A DNA stretch of 64,000 nucleotides, taken from the NCBI RefSeq assembly GCF_036039175.1, contig NZ_JAYXKP010000004.1, forward strand, positions 179,276 to 243,275, given 5' to 3'. The translations under genes and the position numbers were made by a program. The notes under the pieces were generated by a model. That model was given only the letters and a program-made list of their open reading frames with translations. It was not told the origin of the DNA and made no database searches. This document shows positions 34,977 through 43,095 of the stretch, one piece after another. Every line of letters begins with the position of its first letter. Position 1 is the stretch's first letter. Origin of the DNA: Marinilactibacillus sp036039175 (GTDB lineage Bacteria; Bacillota; Bacilli; Lactobacillales; Carnobacteriaceae_A).

Positions 34977-35969
34977 ATGAAATTGATTATGTTTAGCGTA
35001 AGAGAAGATGAAAAGCCAGCTGTAAAGGCTTGGGAAAAGCGTAATGGTGTAGAAGTCACAATGGTAACAAATCCTTTGACGCTCGAAACAGTAGAGCTAG
35101 TAGACGGGTATGCAGGTGTTTGCCTGCAGCAGAGAATTGATTTAACAGAAGAAGCAATCTACCAAAAATTATCATCTTTCGGGATTCAACAAATTGCTTT
35201 ACGTACTGCGGGCTACGATATTATAGATTTAAACCTAGCAAAAAAATACCACTTAAAGATTACTAATGTTCCAGCGTATTCTCCAACATCAGTAGCGGAA
35301 CTAGTGGTTATGCAGGCATTGAGACTGATTCGAAATAATCCAATTGTCGAAGATCAGATGAATAAGGGAGACTTTCGTTGGGGCGGAATGATTGCGAAAG
35401 AAATCAATACCTTAACTGTCGGGATTATCGGCGCAGGTAAAATTGGTGGCACAGCTGCTCGGTTATTCAATGCATTAGGCGCGGATGTTATAGCTTATGA
35501 TCCAATTATTAGAGAAGAGCTTAAAGAAATCCTTACTTATGAAAAAGATCAGCAATCTGTTTTAGAAAAATCGGATATTGTTAGCTTGCACGTACCATTA
35601 GATGAGTCAACGACTCAGCTAATTGATGCAGAAGCACTGACACAAATGAAATCAGATGCGTACTTGATTAATGCCGCTCGAGGTCCAATAGTCGATATCA
35701 AAGCCTTAATAGAAGCATTGAAAGAGAAAATGATTGCGGGAGCCGCTTTAGATACCTTGCCGAACGAGCAACACTTCTTTAATTTCGATTTCAAAAATCA
35801 ATCCTTACCAGATCAAGATCTTGAAGCGTTGATGAAAATGAACAATGTATTGATCACACCTCATATTGGGTTTTACACAACAGTTGCTGTTCAAAATATG
35901 GTCGATATCTCATTAGGAAGTGCTCTAGATATTCTGCAAACAGAAACAAGCGAGAACGAAGTATACTAA
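34977..35969 (+). CDS. ldhD: D-lactate dehydrogenase
   Basis: Reduces pyruvate to D-lactate with NADH at the end of fermentation. The 330 residues align in number with Lactobacillus D-LDH. The NAD fold VGIIGAGKIGGTAARLF is followed by Asp175 in AYDP, which selects NAD over NADP. R235 is in NAARGP, E264 in LPNEQ and the catalytic H296 in PHIGFYT. ATG 34977 has GGAG 8 bases upstream; a TTG one codon earlier is possible. It is monocistronic, with a weak hairpin after it. A related D-2-hydroxyisocaproate dehydrogenase cannot be fully excluded. Confidence 0.9.
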   Translation: MKLIMFSVREDEKPAVKAWEKRNGVEVTMVTNPLTLETVELVDGYAGVCLQQRIDLTEEAIYQKLSSFGIQQIALRTAGYDIIDLNLAKKYHLKITNVPAYSPTSVAELVVMQALRLIRNNPIVEDQMNKGDFRWGGMIAKEINTLTVGIIGAGKIGGTAARLFNALGADVIAYDPIIREELKEILTYEKDQQSVLEKSDIVSLHVPLDESTTQLIDAEALTQMKSDAYLINAARGPIVDIKALIEALKEKMIAGAALDTLPNEQHFFNFDFKNQSLPDQDLEALMKMNNVLITPHIGFYTTVAVQNMVDISLGSALDILQTETSENEVY

Positions 35970-35976
35970 TCTGTTC

Positions 35977-36004
35977 AGAGAGGCTATAAAAGAAAAGCCT
36001 CTCT
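35977..36004 (+). terminator. Hairpin after ldhD (weak T-run)
   Basis: Stem AGAGAGGCT / AGCCTCTCT with a 10-base loop. It is followed by AGATAAG, not a T-run, so termination may be inefficient. Confidence 0.45.
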
Positions 36005-36074
36005 AGATAAGTTCAAGTAAAAAGTGAAAAATTTTGGTGTATAAAGGGAAATATAGAATTCTGAAATAAATTTA

Positions 36075-36112
36075 AAAAAACGCTTGCAAGAATTTTGAAG
36101 CCGTGTTATAGT
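36075..36112 (+). promoter_or_regulatory. licT-bgl promoter with cre site
   Basis: -35 TTGCAA (36084-36089), a 17-base spacer, -10 TATAGT (36107-36112). A cre-like site, minus strand TGCAAGCGTTTTTT (36075-36088), overlaps the -35, indicating CcpA repression in addition to antitermination. Confidence 0.7.
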
Positions 36113-36150
36113 TACATCAACAATTAAATACAGCAGTCATTCAATAAAAT

Positions 36151-36259
36151 GGATTGTTACCAGACTTAATTGTATGGGCAAAACCTAAATTGATCTGAAA
36201 GCTACTCTTTAGCGAATTTTCGCTGTATAGTAGGTTTGGGATGAGTTTAGGTTTTTTTT
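36151..36259 (+). promoter_or_regulatory. LicT/BglG antiterminator site and leader terminator 1
   Basis: The RNA-binding sequence starts GGATTGTTAC (36151) and ends GGGCAAAACC (36185). It overlaps the left arm of a terminator whose stem is AAACCTAAA / TTTAGGTTT with a T-run at 36252-36259. Binding of LicT to the first hairpin would prevent the second. It lies in front of licT itself, so licT is autoregulated. Confidence 0.85.
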
Positions 36260-36293
36260 AATAAATCCTAAATGGAGGTGTCATAAGAGTGAA

Positions 36294-37130
36294 ATGAAAA
36301 TTGAGAAAGTATTGAACAATAATGTAGTGCTCGCATTTAACGAGTCAAACCAAGAAATGGTTGTTATGGGAAGAGGTATTGCTTTTCAAAAGCATACGGG
36401 AGACGAAATCGAGATAGATAAAATCGAGAAAACGTTTATTCCAGAAGGTCAAGACGTCATGGAGCATTTACTCTCATTGTATAGAGATATTGACCCAGAT
36501 ATCCTTGAGATTGCGACGAATGTAATCAAATATGCTCAAGGTATATTACATGCTAGACTCAGCAATCATATTTATCTAACCTTACCAGATCACTTGAGCT
36601 ATGCGATTAGCAGAGCAAAAGATGGACTAGACATTAAAAATCCATTGACCTGGGAAATCAAGCGATTTTACAAAGTGGAACACGAAATCGGGCTGAAAGC
36701 TTTAGAACTTGTTGAAAAAAACCTATCGATCCAGTTACCAGAGTCAGAAGCAGCAGCAGTTGCATTGCACATTGTAAATGCCAGACAAGATGAACAAGAT
36801 TTACAAGTAACCATTCGAATGACAGAGATGGTCCAAGATATATTGAATATTGTTAGCTATTATTATGGGAAAACATTCAACGAAGAATCTTTTCAGTATA
36901 CTCGGTTCATTACTCATCTTCAGTATTTTGCAAGGCGGTTACTGCAACAGGAAAGAAAAGAATCAGGGGACACCTTTTTATACGATCAGGTGAAAAGTAA
37001 ATACGAAAAAGCCTTCAACTGTACGGAGCGGATAAATGAATATCTGCTGAAGACACAAGGAGCGGCGTTGACTACAGATGAGCAGTTATATCTAGCGATT
37101 CATATTCAACGTGTCACAACTGAAGATTAA
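36294..37130 (+). CDS. licT: BglG-family transcriptional antiterminator
   Basis: RNA-binding regulator that permits readthrough into beta-glucoside genes when the substrate is present. The 278 residues contain an N-terminal CAT RNA-binding domain (MKIEKVLNNNVVLAFNESNQEMVVMGRGIAFQ, 1-55). Two PTS regulatory domains follow, each with conserved phosphorylatable histidines (ARLSNHIYLTLPDHLSYA and EAAAVALHIVNA in PRD1; YTRFITHLQYFARRL and EQLYLAIHIQRV in PRD2). GGAGGTG lies 13 bases before the ATG. Antiterminator sites precede both it and bglP. Confidence 0.94.
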   Translation: MKIEKVLNNNVVLAFNESNQEMVVMGRGIAFQKHTGDEIEIDKIEKTFIPEGQDVMEHLLSLYRDIDPDILEIATNVIKYAQGILHARLSNHIYLTLPDHLSYAISRAKDGLDIKNPLTWEIKRFYKVEHEIGLKALELVEKNLSIQLPESEAAAVALHIVNARQDEQDLQVTIRMTEMVQDILNIVSYYYGKTFNEESFQYTRFITHLQYFARRLLQQERKESGDTFLYDQVKSKYEKAFNCTERINEYLLKTQGAALTTDEQLYLAIHIQRVTTED

Positions 37131-37142
37131 TCTATCACAGAT

Positions 37143-37254
37143 GGATTGTTACTGATTCGGGAGACCGAATGCAGGCAAAACCTAAGTTGATAGTCAGACA
37201 TACATTCTCCTTAAGGGGAAATTGTATTCTCGACTATTAAATTAGGTTTTTTAT
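37143..37254 (+). promoter_or_regulatory. LicT/BglG antiterminator site and leader terminator 2
   Basis: A second, more canonical antiterminator hairpin starts GGATTGTTACTG (37143) and ends GCAGGCAAAACC (37182). The AACCTAA at its end pairs with TTAGGTT (about 37242-37248), followed by TTTTT. It controls readthrough from licT into bglP. Confidence 0.88.
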
Positions 37255-37299
37255 TACTCAAATTCAAAAAATAAGAAAACAAGAAAGAAGGAAAATGTA

Positions 37300-39258
37300 A
37301 TGGCTTACGAAGAATTAGCAAAAGAAATCCTAGACAACGTCGGGGGCAAAGAAAACGTCAATAGCTTAACGCATTGTATTACAAGACTACGTTTTAAATT
37401 GAAAGACGAAGGTAAAGCAAACACAGATCATATTAAAAATATGGATGGTGTTGTAACAGTTATGAAGAGTGGTGGACAATACCAAGTTGTTATTGGTAAC
37501 CACGTACCAGATGTTTATGCACAAGTTGTACAAGAGGGTAACTTAGGAAACGCTTCGGACACAGATGAAGATACAGGACCTAAAGGTAATCCATTAGATC
37601 AATTTATCGATTTAGTATCAGGTATTTTCCAACCCGTACTGGGTGTACTAGCAGCTACAGGGATGATCAAAGGATTCAACGCATTATTCCTAGCAATTGG
37701 TGTATTAGAAGAGACTTCTGGAACATACCAGATTCTAAACGCGATTGGCGATGCATTATTTTATTTCTTCCCGATTTTCCTAGCGTATACAGCGTCTAAG
37801 AAATTCAAAGTAGCACCGTTCATTGCTATGGCAATAGGTGGAGCGTTAGTTTATCCAAGTATCGCAGGAATTACTGGTGGCGAAATCATGTATACATTAT
37901 TTGCTGGTACATTATTCGAATCTCCAGTGTATCTAGACTTCTTGAAAATTCCAGTTATTCTTCCACAAGGTGGATATGGTTCTACCGTTATTCCAATTAT
38001 TTTAGCTGTATTCTTTGCTTCTAAAATTGAGAAATTGATGAAAAAAATTGTTCCAGATGTAGTTAAACTGTTCGTCGTACCGCTCCTTACATTGCTTATT
38101 GTTGTACCTGTAACCTTTATCGTTATTGGACCTGTTGCGAATATCGCTGCAAATATGATTGGCGCAGGAACGTTAGCAGTTTACAACTTTAGCCCAATTA
38201 TCGCGGGTCTATTGATTGGTGGATTCTGGCAAATCCTTGTGATCTTCGGATTACACTGGGGACTTGTTCCAGTTGCAATTAACAACTTGTCAGTTTACGA
38301 ATTTGATCCAATCTTAGCCCTATCATTTATCGCTTCGTTTGCACAAACAGGCGCAATCATTGGTGTATTCTTAAGAACGAAAGAAACAAAAGTTAAAACA
38401 TTGGCAGTGCCAGCAATCATCTCAGGATTCTTTGGTGTAACAGAGCCAGCAATATATGGTATCTCTTTACCACTTAGAAAACCATTCATCATCAGTTGTA
38501 TTGGTGGAGCACTAGGTGGAGCGGCATTAGCTCTTTTCGAAACTAGAAGTTATATTATTGGTGGACTAGGCGTATTTGGGTATACAAACTTCTTAGATCC
38601 AGCACAATCAGGTGTTCAAAACTTATTCATCATTATCGGAATTTCTGCAGCTGGTCTTGTATTCGGAGCTGTTGTAACGTATCTAGTTGGATTCGGCACA
38701 TTATTTGGTGATGCTGAAGTGGCAACTGATCAAGGAATTGAAACAAAATCTGCATCAACAACTGAAGGCGCAATTGTACAAGCTAATGGTGAGTCATATG
38801 TAGAAAAAGAAGTGATCGAAAGTCCTCTAACAGGAACCGTATTACCACTAAGTGAAGTCAAAGACGAAGCATTCTCTTCAGGCGCAATGGGTAAAGGACT
38901 AGCGATTGAACCAATAGAAGGCAAAGTGGTTTCACCAGTAAAAGGTGAAGTTACAGCATTATTCCCTACAGGACACGCAATTGGCATCACAAGTGATGAA
39001 GGGGTAGAATTACTGATTCACATCGGTATGGATACTGTTCAACTAGATGGCGAAGGCTTTACTGCTCACGTTAAAGCGGGTGACCGTGTTGAAGTTGGTC
39101 AAACATTGATTGAATTCGATATCGATTTGATCAAACAAGCTGGTTACCCAGTAACAACACCAGTATTAATTACAAACGCAGATCACTATCTAGATCTTTT
39201 AACAACAGATAAAACAGGTGTAGCAACGAATGACTATCTTATGACAGTCGTTATATAA
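37300..39258 (+). CDS. bglP: PTS beta-glucoside transporter, IIBCA
   Basis: Imports and phosphorylates aryl-beta-glucosides or cellobiose-like sugars. The 652 residues run in the order EIIB (phosphocysteine C26 in THCITRLR), EIIC (about 100-470, with GFWQILVIFGLHWGLVPV and SGFFGVTEPAIYGISLPLRKPF) and EIIA (about 505-650, ESPLTGTV, GHAIGITSDEGVELLIHIGMDTVQ with phosphohistidine H574). As all three domains are present it needs only HPr from outside. It also phosphorylates LicT in this family, providing the induction signal. An AGGAAAA site precedes the ATG. It is preceded by LicT target 2. Confidence 0.95.
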   Translation: MAYEELAKEILDNVGGKENVNSLTHCITRLRFKLKDEGKANTDHIKNMDGVVTVMKSGGQYQVVIGNHVPDVYAQVVQEGNLGNASDTDEDTGPKGNPLDQFIDLVSGIFQPVLGVLAATGMIKGFNALFLAIGVLEETSGTYQILNAIGDALFYFFPIFLAYTASKKFKVAPFIAMAIGGALVYPSIAGITGGEIMYTLFAGTLFESPVYLDFLKIPVILPQGGYGSTVIPIILAVFFASKIEKLMKKIVPDVVKLFVVPLLTLLIVVPVTFIVIGPVANIAANMIGAGTLAVYNFSPIIAGLLIGGFWQILVIFGLHWGLVPVAINNLSVYEFDPILALSFIASFAQTGAIIGVFLRTKETKVKTLAVPAIISGFFGVTEPAIYGISLPLRKPFIISCIGGALGGAALALFETRSYIIGGLGVFGYTNFLDPAQSGVQNLFIIIGISAAGLVFGAVVTYLVGFGTLFGDAEVATDQGIETKSASTTEGAIVQANGESYVEKEVIESPLTGTVLPLSEVKDEAFSSGAMGKGLAIEPIEGKVVSPVKGEVTALFPTGHAIGITSDEGVELLIHIGMDTVQLDGEGFTAHVKAGDRVEVGQTLIEFDIDLIKQAGYPVTTPVLITNADHYLDLLTTDKTGVATNDYLMTVVI

Positions 39259-39284
39259 AAAAGTAACAAGAATTGTAAAAGTGC

Positions 39285-39306
39285 AGGTAGCGAACAAACG
39301 CTACCT
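39285..39306 (+). other. Intercistronic hairpin bglP-bglA
   Basis: Perfect 8-bp stem AGGTAGCG / CGCTACCT with a 6-base loop and no T-run. It is probably an RNA processing or stability element rather than a terminator, as bglA follows 28 bases later. Confidence 0.5.
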
Positions 39307-39333
39307 ACATCATAATTGAAAGGTGGAGTTATT

Positions 39334-40788
39334 TTGTCAGTCAAAGGATTTAAGAAAGACTTTTTATGGGGTGGCGCAACAGCTGCCAATCAGTACGAAG
39401 GTGCTTATAATGAAGGCGGTAAAGGATTATCAACCGCTGATATGGTTAAATTTGTTCCTAAAGAAGAGCGTGTAGGTGGACACTCTTTAGATGTAACGAA
39501 AGAAGAGATTCAAGCAATTTTAGATGGTCGATCTAATGCTACATTCCCTAAACGTTTTGGTACAGATTTCTATCACAGATACGCAGAAGATATCGCCTTG
39601 TTAGCTGAAATGGGCTTCAAAGTATTCCGTCTATCGATCAACTGGGCTAGAATCTTCCCGAATGGCGACGACACTGAACCAAACGAAGAAGGCCTAGCGT
39701 TTTACGATAAAGTATTTGATGAATGTCAAAAGCATGGTATCGAGCCTTTAGTCACACTTTCTCATTATGAAACGCCACTTAATTTGACGTTGAAATATAA
39801 TGGCTGGACAGATAGAAAAGTTGTAGACTTCTTCTTGAATTATGCAGAAGCAGTGTTCAAACGTTATAAAGACAAGGTTACTTATTGGTTGACATTCAAC
39901 GAAATCAATATTGTAACGATGAGCCCTTATACAGGCGCGGGTGTTTTAACAGAAGGTGCTGAGAACCCAATGCAACTAAGCTACCAAGCAGCTCATCATC
40001 AATTTGTAGCGAGTGCCTTAACAACTAAACTAGCTCGCGAGATTAATCCAGAATTTCAAGTTGGATGTATGTTAGCTCGTTCAACATTCTATCCTGAAAC
40101 AAATAATCCAGAAGACGTGCTATTAGCACAGAACGAAAATCAAATGAACTTATTCTTCACAGATGTACATGCTCGTGGAGAATATCCAAGTTACATGGAG
40201 CGTTACTTTGAAGAGAATAATATCCATATCCAAAAAGAACGTGGAGACGATGAAATCTTAAAAGCTTATACAGTAGACTTTATTTCGTTTAGTTATTACA
40301 TGTCACTATCCGTTAGTTCTAAAGAAAGTGACGATAGTGTTGGTGGAAACTTGTTTGGTGGAGTGAAGAATAACTATCTAGAAACTTCTGACTGGGGATG
40401 GCAGATTGATCCAATCGGATTACGTTATACTCTGAATGATATGTATTCACGTTACCAAAAACCTCTATTTATTGTAGAAAACGGCTTAGGTGCTTACGAT
40501 GAAGTAGAAGAAGATGGTAGTATCCATGATGATTACCGTATCGACTATTTGAGAAAACACATCGAACAGATGAGAGAAGCTGTTAAAGATGGCGTAGACT
40601 TAATGGGTTACACAGCTTGGGGATGTATTGATCTTGTGAGTGCCTCAACAAGTGAAATGGCTAAACGTTACGGATTTGTCTATGTTGATCAAGACGATCA
40701 TGGTAACGGAACTTTAGACCGTTCTAGAAAAGATTCGTTTTTCTGGTATAAAAAAGTCATTGAATCAAATGGTGAAGACTTAGCATAA
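39334..40788 (+). CDS. bglA: 6-phospho-beta-glucosidase (GH1)
   Basis: Hydrolyses 6-phospho-beta-glucosides delivered by BglP. The 484-residue GH1 barrel has FLWGGATAANQYEGAY at the start. The acid/base E190 is in TFNEIN and the nucleophile E382 in FIVENGLGAYD. C-terminal residues STSEMAKRYGFVYVDQDD include the phosphate-binding lysine and tyrosine region (SxxxxKRYG) that separates 6-phospho enzymes from plain beta-glucosidases. The TTG at 39334 is chosen because AAGGTGGAG lies 8 bases upstream. Third gene of the licT operon. Confidence 0.94.
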   Translation: MSVKGFKKDFLWGGATAANQYEGAYNEGGKGLSTADMVKFVPKEERVGGHSLDVTKEEIQAILDGRSNATFPKRFGTDFYHRYAEDIALLAEMGFKVFRLSINWARIFPNGDDTEPNEEGLAFYDKVFDECQKHGIEPLVTLSHYETPLNLTLKYNGWTDRKVVDFFLNYAEAVFKRYKDKVTYWLTFNEINIVTMSPYTGAGVLTEGAENPMQLSYQAAHHQFVASALTTKLAREINPEFQVGCMLARSTFYPETNNPEDVLLAQNENQMNLFFTDVHARGEYPSYMERYFEENNIHIQKERGDDEILKAYTVDFISFSYYMSLSVSSKESDDSVGGNLFGGVKNNYLETSDWGWQIDPIGLRYTLNDMYSRYQKPLFIVENGLGAYDEVEEDGSIHDDYRIDYLRKHIEQMREAVKDGVDLMGYTAWGCIDLVSASTSEMAKRYGFVYVDQDDHGNGTLDRSRKDSFFWYKKVIESNGEDLA

Positions 40789-40797
40789 TGATAAAAG

Positions 40798-40833
40798 AAG
40801 CGGAAGAATCTTAATGATTCCTTCGCTTTTTTT
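40798..40833 (+). terminator. Terminator of the licT-bglPA operon
   Basis: Stem AAGCGGAAGAATC / GATTCCTTCGCTT with a 5-base loop, one mismatch and one G-T pair, followed by seven T. Confidence 0.85.
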
Positions 40834-40857
40834 GTATAGGATATATAACACTTATGC

Positions 40858-40888
40858 TTGACTTGAAGTCGACTTTAAGTGGTAAAGT
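40858..40888 (+). promoter_or_regulatory. MerR-type promoter of the aldo/keto reductase
   Basis: -35 TTGACT (40858-40863) and -10 TAAAGT (40883-40888) are separated by 19 bases, the long spacer typical of MerR-activated promoters. The spacer carries CTTGAAGTCGACTTTAAG (40862-40879), a near-perfect palindrome almost identical to the one before the MerR gene at 43.1 kb. Confidence 0.88.
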
Positions 40889-40921
40889 AACCTTATCTTA
40901 AAGAAAAAGGAGCAAAACATC

Positions 40922-41917
40922 ATGCAAACCGTTAAATTTGGGAACACAGGAATGGACGTTACGCCCATCTGTTTAGGCGCAATGAGTTTTGGAGATCCAG
41001 AAAAGTGGACACATGACTGGGTGCTGAAAGAAGATGAAAGTCGTAGCATCATCAAGCATGCACTTGACCAAGGAATCAATTTTTTCGATACAGCTAATAT
41101 TTATTCAAAAGGTGAAAGTGAAAGAATTTTAGGTCGGGCACTGAAAGATTTTGCTGATAGAGAAAAAATCGTTGTTGCCTCTAAAGTTTATTTCGACATT
41201 CATGAAGGTCCTAACGCGAAGGGGTTATCAAGAAAAGCAATTTTACATGAGATCGACCAAACATTAGGTCGACTAGATATGGATTATATCGACTTATATA
41301 TTATCCACCGCTGGGACTACAATACGCCAATTGAAGAGACGATGGAAGCCTTGCATGATGTCGTTAAATCTGGAAAAGTACGGTATATTGGGGCTTCTGC
41401 AATGTATGCTTGGCAATTCCAAAAAGCACAGTACATTGCGGAGAAAAATGGCTGGACTAAATTTGTTTCGATGCAAAATCATTATAATTTAATCTATAGA
41501 GAAGATGAACGCGATATGATCCCATTTTGTGAAGACCAAAATATTGCGTTAACACCCTATAGTCCATTAGCTTCAGGAAGACTTGCTCGTGACTGGTCTG
41601 TACAAACAGAGCGTTCTAAAACGGACCAAGTTCAAAAATCCAAATACGGATCAACAGAAAAGCAAGATAAAGAAGTGGTTGATCAATTAGCAGAAATGGC
41701 CGAGAAAAAAGGCGTGCCGCGTGCACAACTAGCACTTGCTTGGTTACTGCACAAACCACAAGTTGTTTCTCCCATCATCGGTGCCACAAAAGAAAAGTAT
41801 ATTGACGATGCAGTAGCGGCTCTTGATATTTCACTAACGAAAGACGAAATGGATAAACTAGAAGCTTTATATGTGCCCCACAATGTTGTTGGTGCCCTAC
41901 CAGATCCGAATAAATAA
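40922..41917 (+). CDS. Aldo/keto reductase
   Basis: A 331-residue NADPH-dependent reductase of aldehydes or ketones. The catalytic tetrad is visible: D and Y in DTANIYSKGESERILG (about 49-64), K in VVASKVYF (about 84) and H in DLYIIHRWD (about 125). The C-terminal cofactor part has ALTPYSPLASGRLA and SPIIGATKEKYIDDAV, as in the AKR11/YdhF-like group. AAAGGAG precedes the ATG. Its MerR-type promoter is shared with the AdhR-like regulator gene, which suggests induction by reactive aldehydes and a detoxifying role. Substrate range cannot be read from sequence. Confidence 0.9.
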   Translation: MQTVKFGNTGMDVTPICLGAMSFGDPEKWTHDWVLKEDESRSIIKHALDQGINFFDTANIYSKGESERILGRALKDFADREKIVVASKVYFDIHEGPNAKGLSRKAILHEIDQTLGRLDMDYIDLYIIHRWDYNTPIEETMEALHDVVKSGKVRYIGASAMYAWQFQKAQYIAEKNGWTKFVSMQNHYNLIYREDERDMIPFCEDQNIALTPYSPLASGRLARDWSVQTERSKTDQVQKSKYGSTEKQDKEVVDQLAEMAEKKGVPRAQLALAWLLHKPQVVSPIIGATKEKYIDDAVAALDISLTKDEMDKLEALYVPHNVVGALPDPNK

Positions 41918-41933
41918 GCCGTTAATACGCTAG

Positions 41934-41968
41934 AAAAAAGGGGGCAACCAATCGTTGCTCCCTTTTTT
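41934..41968. terminator. Terminator and dispersed palindrome, copy C
   Basis: AAAAAAGGGGGCAAC / GTTGCTCCCTTTTTT with a 5-base loop (one G-T pair) and a T-run. It functions as an intrinsic terminator of the aldo/keto reductase gene and also carries the GGGGGCAAC / GTTGC-CCC core of copies A and B. A TATACT box at about 41982-41987 follows, before the next gene. Confidence 0.85.
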
Positions 41969-42037
41969 TATTGTAGATGTGTATACTGAAATAAAACGAA
42001 GACAGTAACGCTTTTAGAAACCAAAGGAGTTTTGAAA

Positions 42038-42394
42038 ATGTTAGTGGTTCGAGCAGTTAGTTTACTGATGGGGTCATTCAATGCAAGTGATCATTCAATA
42101 AGAAACGATTTTGAGCATCGCATACTGCTTTATCAATTCGACGAAATACTTGATCCCAATGTATTAAAACAAATGGTTTATAAAGAGAATACCGAAGAAC
42201 CATACCAGGTCGAATCAGGGGAAATGGTTTACTGGAAAGTCGTTAGAATAGTAGATGTCTTCGAAATGGTAGATAAAGTCACTTTCGAACAGGGCGCTGA
42301 AGTATATAGTCGGTTCTTTATCGAAGAAGGTTTGACGTCAGAAAAAATTATATCCAAGTATTTTTCTGATTTTGATTGGGAGAAAACTAATTAA
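42038..42394 (+). CDS. Uncharacterised protein, DUF4288-like
   Basis: A 118-residue soluble protein. The pattern of a central EEPYQVESGEMVYWKVVRIVDVFEMVD followed by EQGAEVYSRFFIEEG resembles DUF4288, a small family of unknown function; this is judged by eye. ATG 42038 has AAAGGAGT 7 bases upstream. It lies between the aldo/keto reductase and the MerR regulator genes, after a terminator and behind a TATACT box of its own. No catalytic motif, signal or membrane segment is visible. Confidence 0.65.
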   Translation: MLVVRAVSLLMGSFNASDHSIRNDFEHRILLYQFDEILDPNVLKQMVYKENTEEPYQVESGEMVYWKVVRIVDVFEMVDKVTFEQGAEVYSRFFIEEGLTSEKIISKYFSDFDWEKTN

Positions 42395-42454
42395 ACGAGT
42401 ATTAGCATTCTGTTGGTTGTCTAGATGAACTTTAAGTAAATAGGAGGACCGAGT

Positions 42455-43024
42455 GTGGACAATGAATTTAGAGGAATAATAGATCCCGGAGAATCGGTAG
42501 ATGAGGACAATACGCCAATGCTTCTGGCTCAATACCGTGACCGACTAAATATTGTAGAAGTAAAAGAAGATCCTTTAGAAGTGATTAAAAAACTAGTGGA
42601 TTTGGAAGACTACGCTCTTGAAAATATAGTAAAAGCTCAACTGGAAATTTTGGAATACAATACAAAACAGTTACCGGCGTATTTAGGCGGAAAAATAGAT
42701 CTACAACTTTATAAAGTTGTGAACAACGAGAAGAGTCAGCTATACTATGATGAAATCCTTGCATTTGGAGAAGGCATGTTTCAACCTTATTTTGATGACG
42801 TTACCATAATTTTAGTGGTGGAAAAGACGGTTGGAGTCATAGAATTAGGCAGTCGATTGTTTGACTATGACTATGCTTTTTTAAGAGGCGTGACAGCCAA
42901 AGAACTGGTAGAAACATCACCCGAATTAACTCGCTTCTTGGCACTAGTTGAAATCTTTGAAACACCGTTTAAAGAAAGAAAAGAAATCGATTGGTTGTTC
43001 AACGAGATTAGGAGAGTAGAGTGA
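42455..43024 (+). CDS. Uncharacterised acidic protein
   Basis: A 189-residue acidic soluble protein that I do not recognise. It starts with a low-complexity acidic stretch (IIDPGESVDEDN), then a likely helical region (PLEVIKKLVDLEDYALENIVKAQLEILEYNTKQLP) and alternating beta strands (VTIILVVEKTVGVIELG). The GTG start has AGGAGG 6 bases upstream. It is 60 bases after the DUF4288-like gene and probably cotranscribed. The MerR operator lies just after its stop codon, so this pair sits within the MerR-controlled locus without obviously sharing its promoters. Confidence 0.65.
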   Translation: MDNEFRGIIDPGESVDEDNTPMLLAQYRDRLNIVEVKEDPLEVIKKLVDLEDYALENIVKAQLEILEYNTKQLPAYLGGKIDLQLYKVVNNEKSQLYYDEILAFGEGMFQPYFDDVTIILVVEKTVGVIELGSRLFDYDYAFLRGVTAKELVETSPELTRFLALVEIFETPFKERKEIDWLFNEIRRVE

Positions 43025-43039
43025 ATCGTTCACATTCAC

Positions 43040-43070
43040 TTCACTTAAAGTCGACTTTAAGTGATATACT
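43040..43070 (+). promoter_or_regulatory. MerR-type promoter of the AdhR-like regulator
   Basis: -35 TTCACT (43040-43045), exactly 19 bases, -10 TATACT (43065-43070). The spacer holds a perfect palindrome with core CTTAAAGTCGACTTTAAG, extending to 22 bp at 43042-43063. It is the match of the site at 40862 and implies autoregulation. Confidence 0.9.
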
Positions 43071-43095
43071 GATTTTAGGAAGTGAGGAGAATTGG

